From contig CAJKMG010000014.1 of NCBI GenBank assembly GCA_905200945.1, positions 1 to 64,000 of the forward strand: a DNA stretch of 64,000 nt, written 5' to 3'. This DNA is from an uncultured Akkermansia sp. Lineage in GTDB: Bacteria; Verrucomicrobiota; Verrucomicrobiia; Verrucomicrobiales; Akkermansiaceae. Shown here one piece after another: positions 1 through 9,430 of this stretch. The first letter of the stretch is position 1, and every line of letters starts with the position of its first letter. Below the pieces are notes generated by a model, which ran no database searches, was not told where the DNA came from, and saw nothing but the letters and a program-made list of their open reading frames with translations. Position numbers and translations under genes: made by a program.

Positions 1-55
1 CCTGCTCGCTTCTTGCATTTTCCTATTTTCCCCTTTAAATTCCTTGTAAGAATTT

Positions 56-2641
56 GTGATTCTTGTATGTATTAAAGCTGTTATGTTTTCTCATGTTGCT
101 GCCGTTGGGGCGGTTCTTGGAACTGTCATGTCCCCCCTTGTTTGCGTATCTGCCGCGGAAAGGTCTCCCGTAGCGGCTGCTGAAGATGTGGTGGCGCGTG
201 TAACTCCCTCGGCAAAGGGATCTGTTTTGTTCCACTTAAATCCGGATCTGGGCAACAAGATTACTATTTCCGGCGTTGCCGGAGGCATCCGGGTGGAGGC
301 GTCTGATGTGCGTCGCCTGGTGGCTGGTTATGGATGGTATTTAAAAAATATTGCCAAGGTCCATTTTTCGTGGAACGGGGATCGGATGGCGCTTCCTTCC
401 CCTTTGCCGGTTCCCACCAGGCCAGTAACGATAGAAAGTCCGTGGAATATCGTTTTTGCCTATAATTACTGCACCCTTTCCTATACGGCTGCTTTCTGGG
501 ATTGGAGCAGATGGCAGCGGGAAATTGATTTTCTGGCGTTGAACGGGTTTACGCATGCACTGGTAACGGCGGGTTTGGAAAAAACATGGGAGGATTTTCT
601 GACCGGCTTGGGGTATCCCCGGGAAAAAATTCTTCGTTTTATCCCTAATCCGGCATTTGCCGCCTGGTGGAATATGGGGAACCTGGAAGGCCATGGAGGA
701 CCGTTGAGCCAGCAGCAGATTAATAAAATGGCTCAGATGGGGAAGCGTATTGTTTCCCGTATGGAACAGTTGGGAATGACTCCTGTACTTCAGGGGTATG
801 TGGGATTCGTTCCTTCTGATTTTCAGGATAATGTCCAGATAGACGGATTGAAGCTTATTCCTCAGGGGGAATGGGTTAATTTCAAGAGGCCGTGGGTGGT
901 GGATCCCACTTGCGAGGCTTTTCCCAAACTGGCTGCGGACTGGTACAAGGCTCTCCGCAAGGTGTATGGCATTCCCGGAAAGATGTTTGGTGGGGATTTG
1001 TTTCATGAAGGGGGGCGGAAAGGAGGCATTGATGTAACGCATGCGGCACAGGCTGTGCAGAAAGCCATGCAAAAGGCTTCTCCGGGGGCTTTCTGGGTGA
1101 TTCAGTCTTGGGGAGGGAATCCTACCCGTGAGTTATTGGACGGGTTGGATCCCGAGTATGCGCTTATATTGCAGCTTACCAAGGATATGGCTAACGGAGG
1201 AAAGAATTTAAAAACTTTTAACGGCATTCCGTGGGTCTGGTGCGAACTGGCTAACTTTGGAGGCAATACGGGACTGTATGGTGGGATTCCTCTTCTTTCC
1301 CGGCTCGGAAGTGATTTGGCCGGTTATGGAGACAAGGGACTGGTGGGCATGGGGACTTTGTCCGAAGGACTCGAGACGAATCCTCTTCATTACGCTCTGT
1401 TTAGTGACCGTTTATGGACTAAGGAGGATATTTCCGTCCGTGAGTGGCTTGGGAGGTACGCGCTCCAGCGTTACGGTTCCGCTCCAAAGGCTGTCGTAAA
1501 GGCGTTGGAAGTCTTGTCTTCCTCCATTTACAATCCCGTTCGTTCTCAGGAGGGATGTACGGAGTCTATTATTTGTGCCCGTCCATCCTGGAATGTCCGA
1601 AAGGCTTCTACATGGTCCAGCGGGGAGCGGTATTATCATCTGGGTGACATTGTAAAAGCGGCGCGCGGTTATCTGAAGGCTGCTAATGATCAGCCGGATC
1701 TGGTGAAAAGGGAGACGTTCCGTTATGATTTGGTGGATGTTGTGCGTCAGTCTCTTGCGGACGCTGCTTTTTACCAGCTTCAACAGGTCAGGAACGCATT
1801 TGATTCCGGAGATGCAGCTGCGTACAAAAAGCAGGTAAAACGGTTCCTGTCTCTGATTTCAGATATGGATGCCCTTTTGGCGACGGATAGCCAGTTTCTT
1901 TTGGGAACTTGGCAGAAAAGGGCTCTGGATTGGGGTAATTCCCGCCAGGAAAAAGCTTTGATGGACAAATCCGCGAAAATGCTTGTCACTACGTGGATTG
2001 ATCAGGCTCCCCGGTCGTTGAATGATTATTCCAATCGCCAGTGGGCCGGGCTTGTTTCCGATTTTTATTTACCTCGATGGAGGAATTTTTTTGAATCTCA
2101 AATGGATGTACTGACCGGGAAGAAGACGCGAGATGCCGCCCATGTCGCATTTATGGATAAAACGGTTCGGGAGGAACTGGCTTTTGCCGGGAATGGAAAA
2201 ATTTATTCTACTAAACCGTCGGGGGATACTTTGAGCGTCGCCAATCGAGTGATGAATAACCACCGGAAAATGTTGGATGCCCTGAGTGCGGAAGAAAGGC
2301 ATTCCTCGGGAAGTCCATGGGAACTGCAGCAAGGTTCTCCGTTGCAGTTTGATGTAACGGATCAGGTAACTGCTTCTGGAACATATACTGTTACTTTCCA
2401 GTGGAAGAATGGTCCCAGCGCCTTGAAAATCCATTCCGTCAGGTTATACGAGGGTAACAGGGAGGTGGCTGCCGATGTTCATGAGGGAAGAACTGGCGTG
2501 GAAAACAAGGATAATGTTTACAGACTGGAATTGAAGAAGTACAGAACCAACCTTGATTCTTATATCCTGAAAGCGGAAGTAAGCGGTGTTTCTCAGGGTG
2601 CTTCTAAAGGAGAAATGATGTTGAAGAGACTGGTGAATTGA
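56..2641 (+). CDS. Secreted alpha-N-acetylglucosaminidase (GH89, NAGLU family)
   Basis: Hydrolyses terminal alpha-linked N-acetylglucosamine, a cap found on gastric-type mucin O-glycans and heparan sulfate. The 861-residue product has a hydrophobic signal-like N-terminus ending near VCVSAAE, then the three-part NAGLU layout: small N-terminal domain, TIM barrel from about residue 120 (ESPWNIVFAYNYCTLSYTAA is the family signature) and an all-helical C-terminal region. Candidate catalytic glutamates are E318 (GGDLFHEGG) and E397 (WVWCELANFGG), matching the two conserved GH89 acids. A beta-rich tail of about 100 residues (from about 760) follows the family core. The longest reading starts at GTG 56; ATG 83 gives a cleaner signal peptide and may be the true start. 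Probably exported to periplasm or surface. The family call is firm; the exact substrate is inferred. Confidence 0.93.
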   Translation: MILVCIKAVMFSHVAAVGAVLGTVMSPLVCVSAAERSPVAAAEDVVARVTPSAKGSVLFHLNPDLGNKITISGVAGGIRVEASDVRRLVAGYGWYLKNIAKVHFSWNGDRMALPSPLPVPTRPVTIESPWNIVFAYNYCTLSYTAAFWDWSRWQREIDFLALNGFTHALVTAGLEKTWEDFLTGLGYPREKILRFIPNPAFAAWWNMGNLEGHGGPLSQQQINKMAQMGKRIVSRMEQLGMTPVLQGYVGFVPSDFQDNVQIDGLKLIPQGEWVNFKRPWVVDPTCEAFPKLAADWYKALRKVYGIPGKMFGGDLFHEGGRKGGIDVTHAAQAVQKAMQKASPGAFWVIQSWGGNPTRELLDGLDPEYALILQLTKDMANGGKNLKTFNGIPWVWCELANFGGNTGLYGGIPLLSRLGSDLAGYGDKGLVGMGTLSEGLETNPLHYALFSDRLWTKEDISVREWLGRYALQRYGSAPKAVVKALEVLSSSIYNPVRSQEGCTESIICARPSWNVRKASTWSSGERYYHLGDIVKAARGYLKAANDQPDLVKRETFRYDLVDVVRQSLADAAFYQLQQVRNAFDSGDAAAYKKQVKRFLSLISDMDALLATDSQFLLGTWQKRALDWGNSRQEKALMDKSAKMLVTTWIDQAPRSLNDYSNRQWAGLVSDFYLPRWRNFFESQMDVLTGKKTRDAAHVAFMDKTVREELAFAGNGKIYSTKPSGDTLSVANRVMNNHRKMLDALSAEERHSSGSPWELQQGSPLQFDVTDQVTASGTYTVTFQWKNGPSALKIHSVRLYEGNREVAADVHEGRTGVENKDNVYRLELKKYRTNLDSYILKAEVSGVSQGASKGEMMLKRLVN

Positions 2642-2759
2642 GAAGAGGATAAATTGTTGTGGAAAAGAAAATAGCGGTTATACGTGCGGGGGGGGGAGGA
2701 GCTGTCGTTTTTCTGTCTTCCGATTTTTTCTCGGAAGCAGTTTGTTTTCCTTACAGAAA

Positions 2760-2791
2760 AAGGGAGAAGAGGGAATTCCCTCTTCTCCCTT
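2760..2791. terminator. 32-bp perfect palindrome, convergent terminator
   Basis: AAGGGAGAAGAGGG-AATT-CCCTCTTCTCCCTT is a perfect inverted repeat lying between the convergent GH89 and PEP-CTERM genes. In the minus direction it is followed by a T-run (TTTTCTGTAAGG), so it best serves the PEP-CTERM gene; in the plus direction no T-run follows. A smaller hairpin (CTTCCGA-N6-TCGGAAG, 2719-2738) precedes it. Confidence 0.75.
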
Positions 2792-2814
2792 GAAAAACGG
2801 CATGATGGTGAAAT

Positions 2815-3504
2815 TTACCGGCGACGGCGTAACAATAGAGTGCCCATACCGAGCAGCCCCAATGTGGCGGTTGCCGGTTCCGGAATCACTTCATTACTGG
2901 TGGAAAAGTTTACTGCCGGCAAATATCTGCCTTCCCAGGAGTTCAGGGTATTGTTTTTATAGGTGCCGGTTCCGCTGGGCAGGTTGACGTTATTATTGGA
3001 CATGGAGAGGGAGGCGGAGACGGCATGATTTCTGTAAGCCGTCATATTTTCCGTGCCGGCCGTCAGGTTCAGGTTTTCCCAAGTGGTATCTTCACTGACG
3101 AAAAGGTATTGATAAGTAGCAGTGGAATTCAGTTCCACATTGTTGAAATCGAAAGTCAGCGTAGCTCCGTCTGCCCAAGCGTTGGCGTTAGAGGAAAGGC
3201 CGACCAGATCCCCTACTGTGCCGTCAGCAGTAAAAGTGTAAATGGCCACTTTAAAAGTGGTGCCGCTTCCACTGCCGCTGCGCATGTCCAGAGAAAGACT
3301 GTTTAAATAAACAGTTTCGAGAAGGGTTGCCTCTTCCCCACCCGTGGTGGTGGACATAACGGGAGAAGTCAATTGGGTTGCAAAACCGAAGTAGTTATTG
3401 CCTGCGCTGCTGGCAGCGTTAATGTTGGTGGTGGAGAATATTGTGGCTGCTTGGGCGGCTCCCAACGATAGAAGAATGGAGATAACAGAAATAACAGGTT
3501 TCAT
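2815..3504 (-). CDS. PEP-CTERM sorting-domain protein
   Basis: Exported protein of 229 residues with a clear signal peptide (MKPVISVISILLSLGAAQAA) and a C-terminal PEP-CTERM tail: an IPEPATATLG motif, a short hydrophobic helix (LLGMGTLLL) and an Arg cluster ending the protein. Such tails are known in exopolysaccharide-producing Gram-negatives as signals processed by exosortase-type enzymes. The Ser/Thr/Asn/Gly-rich body looks like an all-beta lectin or adhesin-type fold, but I recognise no specific domain. The start is ATG 3504, because the 13 upstream in-frame codons do not look like a signal peptide. A 15-bp near-palindrome at 3558-3572 sits 54 bp upstream of the start codon. It is convergent with the GH89 gene, and the shared hairpin at 2760-2791 separates them. 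Confidence 0.85.
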   Translation of the reverse strand: MKPVISVISILLSLGAAQAATIFSTTNINAASSAGNNYFGFATQLTSPVMSTTTGGEEATLLETVYLNSLSLDMRSGSGSGTTFKVAIYTFTADGTVGDLVGLSSNANAWADGATLTFDFNNVELNSTATYQYLFVSEDTTWENLNLTAGTENMTAYRNHAVSASLSMSNNNVNLPSGTGTYKNNTLNSWEGRYLPAVNFSTSNEVIPEPATATLGLLGMGTLLLRRRR

Positions 3505-3557
3505 TGCTGGAATGGGAATACAATTTAATGCATTGATATGCACCTGAAAAAAGCTAT

Positions 3558-3572
3558 CGGATTTCGAATCCG
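3558..3572. repeat. Palindrome CGGATT-TCG-AATCCG, copy 1
   Basis: Hyphenated palindrome with 6-bp arms and a 3-nt centre. The exact reverse complement recurs at 3839-3853, so the pair also forms 15-bp terminal inverted repeats around a 296-bp AT-rich segment. It could be an operator upstream of the PEP-CTERM gene or the end of a MITE-like element. Confidence 0.6.
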
Positions 3573-3838
3573 CCTTGAAAAATATAAAATATATTGATGC
3601 TATAAAGAAGTCTGAAAATCTTTGCAGATTTCAGATACACGAACGAGCAGAAACAAGCTTTATAATATCACCATCAGTACTTTTCAAAAGGAATTCCATG
3701 TTCCAACGGTAAACATCGGTTATGGGCTTTCTTAACTCTGGAACATAGCAGAAAACTCTATTTTCAGCCTCCCTGGATTCCCGAATCGGAATGGCCAGGG
3801 TATACAAGCTCTTCTCTCTTAAAATTAAAGATTGACCT
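3573..3838. other. AT-rich segment between inverted repeats, no convincing gene
   Basis: The stretch between the PEP-CTERM gene and the OPT transporter (3505-3965) has no recognisable gene. A 76-codon minus-strand frame (3631-3861) runs through most of it and into the right repeat, but resembles nothing I know and lacks a ribosome binding site. Short AT-rich blocks at about 3580-3603 (aaatataaaatatattgatgctataaa) could supply a minus-strand -10 element for the PEP-CTERM gene. Confidence 0.4.
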
Positions 3839-3853
3839 CGGATTCGAAATCCG
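3839..3853. repeat. Palindrome CGGATT-CGA-AATCCG, copy 2
   Basis: Exact reverse complement of the copy at 3558-3572; similarity stops at the edges of the 15-mer. It lies about 112 bp downstream of the OPT transporter stop on the minus strand. Together the two copies bracket 266 bp of non-coding sequence. Confidence 0.6.
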
Positions 3854-3965
3854 TTTATCAATAGTTTTACTGTAATACCGCAATTTACGCTCCGGTTTCA
3901 AAAGGAGGGAGACTTGTACGGGCTCTTTTAACGAGATGGATTTTTCTGGGGAAGAACGTTTCCGT

Positions 3966-5843
3966 TCAGCGGGATGCCTGGTAAATGCTGAACATCAGAA
4001 CAGCCATTCCTGTGAGGGCCGCCCCTGCAATGATGCCGGAGGCACAGGGGACTTTATATTCCCGTGATTTGTCCTTGAAAAGACAATCCGCCGCCCAGCC
4101 GAGCACAGCTCCTGCAAAGAATAGGAAGGAATCGTTCCACTGGATGGCCCAGGCCAGGCCAAAACCGATGGGTGAGGGAAGCCATTTCCCTGTCCGGGGA
4201 ATATAGCGGGGGATAAGTACCAGAATGAGTCCGAGAATACCGCCTGCGATGATGGAAAGAACCTTGATGCTATGCAAATGACTGAACCCCATACCCAGTG
4301 CTTCTGCCGTGGCTGCCCAGGTTCTGGCGCCCGGGGCATTGAAGGCTTGAAGAGCGTTCGCATCCGGAACCATGGAGCGGAAGGCCAACACGGAAACGAG
4401 GGTTCCCAGAAAAATTCCGGAAAACTGAGCGATAAATTGTTTACGGGGGTTGGCCCCCAGCAGGTAGCCTACCTTGAGATCCACGAGCAGGTCTGCCGAG
4501 GAGCTAGACGCTCCGGAAGTGATGTTGGCCGCCATCAGGTTGGCCGTTACGTGTCCAGGAGCAATCCCTCCGAAGATGAGCTGTGTAACTTTTCCCATAG
4601 CTCCGGTGGGTGTAATATTGGCTTCTCCGGTGATTCGGCAGACGACCAGTGCCAGGAAAAAGGATATGACTACTGCAATGCAGCTCATCCAGTACGGAAC
4701 GTCAAAGGATGCATGAGCCAGATAGCCGAGAGCTCCCAGTGAGATAAGCTGACCTGCCAGAAACCAGCTCATGGGCGTTTCTATTTTTTCCACATCCGTC
4801 AGTTCACGTCTTTTATTCAGGGAAAACATGGCTCCCAGGGAAGAAAAGGAACGAATAATACTTTTCCATTGGAACAGGAAAGCCACAATGCTGGCGACGA
4901 CCATGCAGGCGGTTCCTCCCCACAAGGTCCAGCTTACGCTCTCCCGATAACCCGCTCCCACAGGAAGCAGTTCCCGGCTTTCCAGCCACGGCACGTAAAG
5001 GGCCCAGCAAACAGTTCCTCCGATGAAGAGACTGAGGGATGTTTTCATTCCTACCAGAGCTCCCGCACCCACGAACATGAGGTCCCATTTGAAAAAAATA
5101 GTTCGCTGGTACCAGCTGCCGAGGATATGTTGCTGGACCGTTCCAAGCCATCGTTCTCCTCCTGCAGCCATGGCGATGGCATTGACGGCGGCGAAAAGGG
5201 CGGAGTAAAGCAGGGCTTTGGCCTGTCCCGCCGCCTTTTTGCCTTCCGAATAGAGGACTTTGAGAGTTTCCGCCGTGGCAATGCTGTCCGGGAATCTGAT
5301 TTGTTCAATGTTGATCATTTGGCGTTTCATTGGAATGGCCATGGTGACGCCCAGCACGGCAATGAAAAATATCCAGGCAAAGGTAGTGCCAAGAGGCATG
5401 TGTTGCCCTGTCAACAGAAGCAGGGCAGCTACGGCGGAAGTGAGGGTTCCCCCTGTAGAATAGCCTGCGGAACTGGCGGCGGACTGCATGCATGTGTTTT
5501 CCAGAATAGTCATGGGTGATTTGGAGATTCCCAGGCGCACAAAGGCGTTCCAGAGGGCGAAAGAGATAACTCCCGCCGTCAGAGCCACCCCGAAGGACCA
5601 TCCCATTTTAAGGTTGGCATACAGATTAGTGAGGGAAAGGATGGAGCCGAGGAGCATGCCTACGATGACGGCTCTCCAGGTAAGCTGCTTCATTCTGTCT
5701 CCAGAACCCAGATAAACTTGATCGTACCATTGCTGTTCTACTTCATCCGGTGTGCCTTGGAATCCCTCCAGAGGCAATGGTTTTTCCAGGCAGGAGGGGA
5801 GAGAGCTGGAATACTGGGGGGGAGTAGATGCCATACAGGTCAT
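3966..5843 (-). CDS. OPT-family oligopeptide transporter
   Basis: Polytopic inner-membrane protein of 625 residues with about 14-16 hydrophobic segments starting near residue 56 (WRAVIVGMLLGSILSLTN), which is the first-helix signature of bacterial OPT transporters. Other family-like stretches are TILENTCMQSAASSAGYSTG and TGEANITPTGAMGKVTQLIF. OPT proteins move short peptides or metal chelates by proton coupling; the substrate cannot be read from sequence. The soluble N-terminus carries a short acidic segment before the first helix. ATG 5843 gives MTCMAS; the in-frame ATG at 5834 is an alternative. It stands alone, divergent from pyrF with a 102-bp gap. Confidence 0.93.
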   Translation of the reverse strand: MTCMASTPPQYSSSLPSCLEKPLPLEGFQGTPDEVEQQWYDQVYLGSGDRMKQLTWRAVIVGMLLGSILSLTNLYANLKMGWSFGVALTAGVISFALWNAFVRLGISKSPMTILENTCMQSAASSAGYSTGGTLTSAVAALLLLTGQHMPLGTTFAWIFFIAVLGVTMAIPMKRQMINIEQIRFPDSIATAETLKVLYSEGKKAAGQAKALLYSALFAAVNAIAMAAGGERWLGTVQQHILGSWYQRTIFFKWDLMFVGAGALVGMKTSLSLFIGGTVCWALYVPWLESRELLPVGAGYRESVSWTLWGGTACMVVASIVAFLFQWKSIIRSFSSLGAMFSLNKRRELTDVEKIETPMSWFLAGQLISLGALGYLAHASFDVPYWMSCIAVVISFFLALVVCRITGEANITPTGAMGKVTQLIFGGIAPGHVTANLMAANITSGASSSSADLLVDLKVGYLLGANPRKQFIAQFSGIFLGTLVSVLAFRSMVPDANALQAFNAPGARTWAATAEALGMGFSHLHSIKVLSIIAGGILGLILVLIPRYIPRTGKWLPSPIGFGLAWAIQWNDSFLFFAGAVLGWAADCLFKDKSREYKVPCASGIIAGAALTGMAVLMFSIYQASR

Positions 5844-5945
5844 GATATAGCATTTGCGGGCGTGGTGGAAAAGTCGTATCTGTCTTTCTCTGCTTTCGGC
5901 GCTCCTTCCGCTTGAGACTTGCGTGCCTGTGGCGGCCGTGGTTTA

Positions 5946-6740
5946 ATGAACGCCATGAGCCAATCTTTTACGGATAAACTTGCCGCCCGCATTAAAGAGA
6001 CCGGTTCCGCCTTGTGTGTCGGGTTGGATCCGCGCCCCGGCATGGATGATTTGGAGGCGATTCCTGCGCTGTTGCGGAAGGTTGTGGAGGAAACTGCTCC
6101 GTATGCGGCGGCGTTTAAGCCGAATATTGCCTATTTTGAAGCTATGGGGTTGCGGGGCCTGAAAATACTTGAGGATTTGCTTCTGGATATGCCTAAGGAT
6201 GTTCCGGTGGTGCTGGATGCCAAGCGTGGAGATATTGGAGAGACTCAGAAGTATTACGCGCATGCTTATTTTGAACGCTTGGGCGTGGACGCTGTGACGT
6301 TGAGTCCTTTTATGGGATATGATACGCTGGAGCCTTTTCTGAATTATGAAGGTAAAGGTGTTTATCTGCTGGCAGTTACCTCCAATCCCGGGTCTGCGGA
6401 TGTGGAACGGCAGGAATTGGCAGGGGGCCGCAAGGTTTTTGAACTGGTGGGAGACATGGTGCTCCGCTCTGCCCGGGAAGGCTGTAAAACTTCCGTAGGC
6501 ATGGTGGTGGGGTTGACCAATGCTGATTCCAGTATTCTGGAGCGTATTCCGGATGCTCCTTTGCTTATTCCCGGTCTGGGAGCTCAAGGCGGTGATCTTT
6601 CCTGTCTGAGCGGCTCCGGTCATGTGGCGCCTCCCCTGATTAATGTCTCTCGAGGCATCATGTACCAGAATCCGGAATTGGGCTTTGCAGAGAAGGCCGC
6701 CGGATTTGCACAGCGCATTCGGGAAGCATTGAATTATTGA
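5946..6740 (+). CDS. pyrF: Orotidine 5'-phosphate decarboxylase
   Basis: Converts OMP to UMP in de novo pyrimidine synthesis (cytosol). The 264-residue protein belongs to the longer group of OMP decarboxylases: ALCVGLDPRPGMDDL near the N-terminus, AFKPNIAYFEAMG, and the catalytic block VVLDAKRGDIGET holding the Lys/Asp set (K and D of DAKRGD), then a phosphate-gripping LLIPGLGAQGG near residue 210. Start chosen at ATG 5946; ATG 5955 (MSQSFTDK) is equally possible and the upstream TTG 5919 is unlikely. The other pyrimidine genes in the window (carA, carB) are 30 kb away, so the pathway is scattered. Confidence 0.96.
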   Translation: MNAMSQSFTDKLAARIKETGSALCVGLDPRPGMDDLEAIPALLRKVVEETAPYAAAFKPNIAYFEAMGLRGLKILEDLLLDMPKDVPVVLDAKRGDIGETQKYYAHAYFERLGVDAVTLSPFMGYDTLEPFLNYEGKGVYLLAVTSNPGSADVERQELAGGRKVFELVGDMVLRSAREGCKTSVGMVVGLTNADSSILERIPDAPLLIPGLGAQGGDLSCLSGSGHVAPPLINVSRGIMYQNPELGFAEKAAGFAQRIREALNY

Positions 6741-6826
6741 TATTCATGTATTTTTTGCAAATAACAAAATGATAACGGTCTGCTTATGGCTGTGCATGCG
6801 CTTGTCAAAGGGAGGGGGCTGATATA

Positions 6827-7636
6827 TTGAACAGGTGCATCCCCATTCCCTGCCCGTTTTTTATGGATGAAAAGCCCGGAATTGTAAAATTCACTCCCCA
6901 TTCCACATCCAGATCCGCAATGTTGATTGCGGTGGCAGTGACAGTGGGCGTGCAGGTGGCTTTATGTGCGGTGCTTGTAGCCATACATTTGCAGGATATG
7001 TGGTTTCCCTCCGTCCAGGGCGGGGAAGTGGAAATGACGTTTGTGTCCCCGTTTGAAGAGGTTTCTCAGGAGCCGGAAGAGGTCCAGCCTGCATCTGTTG
7101 TTCCTGTTGCAGCTCCTTCCACAGTCAGCCCCGTTCCGGAAATTGCATCAGATGACGACTTATTGGCGATAAAGTTGCCGGAAAATGAAGATTGTTCCGA
7201 AATGAAGGATTTTCTTTTGGACGAGGCTTCTTCGGAACTTTTGCCGGAGGAGCTCGCCGTCATGCGGATTTCCATGAATGAGGTAAAGCGCAGACAGCCT
7301 GTGAAGCGCCCGGAGGTATCCTTGCCGGGTCGTCCGGACCCGGATCAGAATATTTCCCCAGATAAAAAGGTGCGTTATAAACATGCTCCGTCCTTGCCCA
7401 ATTCCGTCAATTCTTCTAAAGTCGGGAAGGTGAATGCCGTGGTGAAAGTAGTGGTGGGAGTGAATTCCCGAGGGGAACCTTCATCCGTCAATCTTCTTCA
7501 GTCAACGGGGAATGCGGAATTGGACCGTCTTTTCATGCGTTGGGTGAGAGAGAATTGGACTTTTTATCCGGCGGAAAAGGACGGTGTACCTATTGCTTCC
7601 AAGGTGGTGGTGCCCGTCAGGTTGAATATAGATTAA
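6827..7636 (+). CDS. TonB-family energy transducer-like protein
   Basis: 269-residue single-pass inner-membrane protein: short cytoplasmic N-terminus, one transmembrane helix (about residues 28-50, SAMLIAVAVTVGVQVALCAV), a Glu/Pro/Val-rich periplasmic linker (about 65-110), a Lys/Arg/Pro region and a C-terminal TonB-like domain (about 185-269) with the GNAELDRLFMRWVRENWTF pattern. TonB proteins pass proton-motive energy from ExbB/ExbD to outer-membrane transporters; an exbB-exbD pair lies at 21.7 kb. Start TTG 6827 is favoured because GGAGGGGG at 6811-6818 is well placed; ATG 6863 is the alternative and would still keep the helix. It is followed after 22 bp by the pyrophosphatase gene. Confidence 0.85.
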   Translation: MNRCIPIPCPFFMDEKPGIVKFTPHSTSRSAMLIAVAVTVGVQVALCAVLVAIHLQDMWFPSVQGGEVEMTFVSPFEEVSQEPEEVQPASVVPVAAPSTVSPVPEIASDDDLLAIKLPENEDCSEMKDFLLDEASSELLPEELAVMRISMNEVKRRQPVKRPEVSLPGRPDPDQNISPDKKVRYKHAPSLPNSVNSSKVGKVNAVVKVVVGVNSRGEPSSVNLLQSTGNAELDRLFMRWVRENWTFYPAEKDGVPIASKVVVPVRLNID

Positions 7637-7658
7637 CCTGCGCAAGGAAATAAGAAAG

Positions 7659-9350
7659 ATGCTTCCGGAGAAGACAGAAAACAGGCCCGTTTATGTGATC
7701 GGCCACCAGAATCCGGATACGGATGCTATTTGTTCAGCCATAGGGAACGCGGAGTTTTTAAGAACTCATGGTGAACCTGATGCAGTTGCCGCCAGATGTG
7801 GGGAAATGACGTTGAGAACATCCTGGGTATTGGAAAAGGCAGGAGTGCCGGAGCCGATACTGATTCATGACGTGACGCCTACCGCCGGAACAATCTGCCG
7901 TCGTGATGTAATTAGCGTAAGCCCGGACGATACATTCCTGACGGCCTATCGAAGGATGACGGAAAATTCCCTGCAAACCATACCAGTGATTGACGCTGAT
8001 CACAATCTTCACGGCCTATTGCGTTATTTCGATTTGTTGAGTCTGCTCATGCCATTGAACATGACGGAGATGAATGTTCGCTCCGTCTTTTCCAGCCTGA
8101 GCAATATCGCCACCACCATTGACGGCAAGTGTCTGACCGGGGAGTCCTTGAGCGAGGAAGAAACGCAGAATATCCTGCTGGTAGGTGCTTCCAGTGAACC
8201 CAGCGTCCGGACAAGGCTCGCAAATTACAGGAGAAAAGGGATTGTCCGGGACCTGATCGTTATTTGTGGGGACCGTCCGAATGTGCAACTATATGCGGTG
8301 GAACATGGCGTACGTGCTTTGGTGACTACGTCCGGAGCTTTCCCTTCCTTGGACATTATTGAGACGGCCCAGACGACGGGAACATGTATTTTAAGCACGC
8401 CCTGGGATACGGCCAGTGTCGGTCAGTTGATCCGTTGTTCTCGGAAAGTTAGGGAGCAGGTTCAGAAGGACTATACAGTTTTCCCGGAGAATATGCCGCT
8501 GCCCGAGTTGAGGCAGGCTGCCGTGAAGCGCAAGCAGGCATTGTTCCCTGTGATGAGCATCAAAACGAACAAGATAATTGGTGTACTGAGCAAGACTGAT
8601 TTGGTGGATCCTCCCCGTACACGCGTGGCTTTGGTGGATCACAATGAATTTTCACAGGCCGTCAAGGGAGTGGAGGAGGCGGAGATTGTGGAGGTGATGG
8701 ACCACCATCGTTTGGGCACCCAGCTTTCTACACGGGATCCGATTCGTTTTCTGAATGAACCCGTAGGCTCCACATCTACTTTGGTGGCGCGCAGGTTTTA
8801 CCATCGTAATGTGGAGCCTTCCCGGGCTGTAGCAGTCTGCCTGTGCGCGGGAATTCTTTCAGATACCCTGAATTTGACGTCTCCTACGACGGCGCGGGCG
8901 GATAGAGAAATGTTGGAATGGCTGACAGGTATTGCCAAAATAGATGCCAAGCAGTTTACAGAAGAGTTTTTTGCTACCGGTTCTTTGTTGCGTTCAAAAA
9001 CCGAACCTTCCGTTATTATTCAGGCGGACAGGAAGACTTTTACTGAGTACGGGTACAAGATCAGTATTTCCCAGATTGAGGAAATTGGTATGTTTGGCCT
9101 GAAAGAGGTTCAGGAAGGTTTAGTGGGAGAACTTCGGAAGCTGGTGGAGCAGGAGGGGCTGAAGCTTGCCTGCCTTTTGGTTACGGATATCGTCACGCAT
9201 GATTCTATGTTGTTGGCCGTCGGGGATGAAGACGTTTTGGAGAATATTGAGTACGAACGGCTTGGTCCCAATTTATTTTCTGCCACTGATGTAGTAAGCC
9301 GAAAGAAGCAGCTTTTCCCTGCTATTTCCCGTGCATTAAAAACGTTGTAA
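7659..9350 (+). CDS. Manganese-dependent inorganic pyrophosphatase with CBS and DRTGG domains
   Basis: Family II pyrophosphatase (DHH superfamily) hydrolysing PPi to phosphate in the cytosol. The 563 residues show the split catalytic N-domain (VIGHQNPDTDAICSAI, metal ligands His/Asp), CBS motifs at about 75-130 (FLTAYRRMTENSLQTIPVID), a DRTGG domain (about 170-265), a second CBS motif, the DHH block EVMDHHRLGTQ at about 350, and the C-terminal DHHA2 domain (about 440-560) that binds substrate. In the CBS-containing members studied elsewhere the inserted regulatory domains bind adenine nucleotides and tune activity, which I infer here too. Starts at ATG 7659 with a weak AAGGAA upstream. Confidence 0.95.
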   Translation: MLPEKTENRPVYVIGHQNPDTDAICSAIGNAEFLRTHGEPDAVAARCGEMTLRTSWVLEKAGVPEPILIHDVTPTAGTICRRDVISVSPDDTFLTAYRRMTENSLQTIPVIDADHNLHGLLRYFDLLSLLMPLNMTEMNVRSVFSSLSNIATTIDGKCLTGESLSEEETQNILLVGASSEPSVRTRLANYRRKGIVRDLIVICGDRPNVQLYAVEHGVRALVTTSGAFPSLDIIETAQTTGTCILSTPWDTASVGQLIRCSRKVREQVQKDYTVFPENMPLPELRQAAVKRKQALFPVMSIKTNKIIGVLSKTDLVDPPRTRVALVDHNEFSQAVKGVEEAEIVEVMDHHRLGTQLSTRDPIRFLNEPVGSTSTLVARRFYHRNVEPSRAVAVCLCAGILSDTLNLTSPTTARADREMLEWLTGIAKIDAKQFTEEFFATGSLLRSKTEPSVIIQADRKTFTEYGYKISISQIEEIGMFGLKEVQEGLVGELRKLVEQEGLKLACLLVTDIVTHDSMLLAVGDEDVLENIEYERLGPNLFSATDVVSRKKQLFPAISRALKTL

Positions 9351-9430
9351 ATGCTGGAGATCTTTGATTTTTAAAGGTAAAATCTTTTCCTGCAGAGGGG
9401 CGCCGGCGTTGCCGTGTGGTAAAGGATAGC

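Noticed and set aside
3631..3861. 76-codon minus-strand frame
   Set aside because: No ribosome binding site, no recognisable domain, runs through one of the inverted repeats; treated as non-coding.
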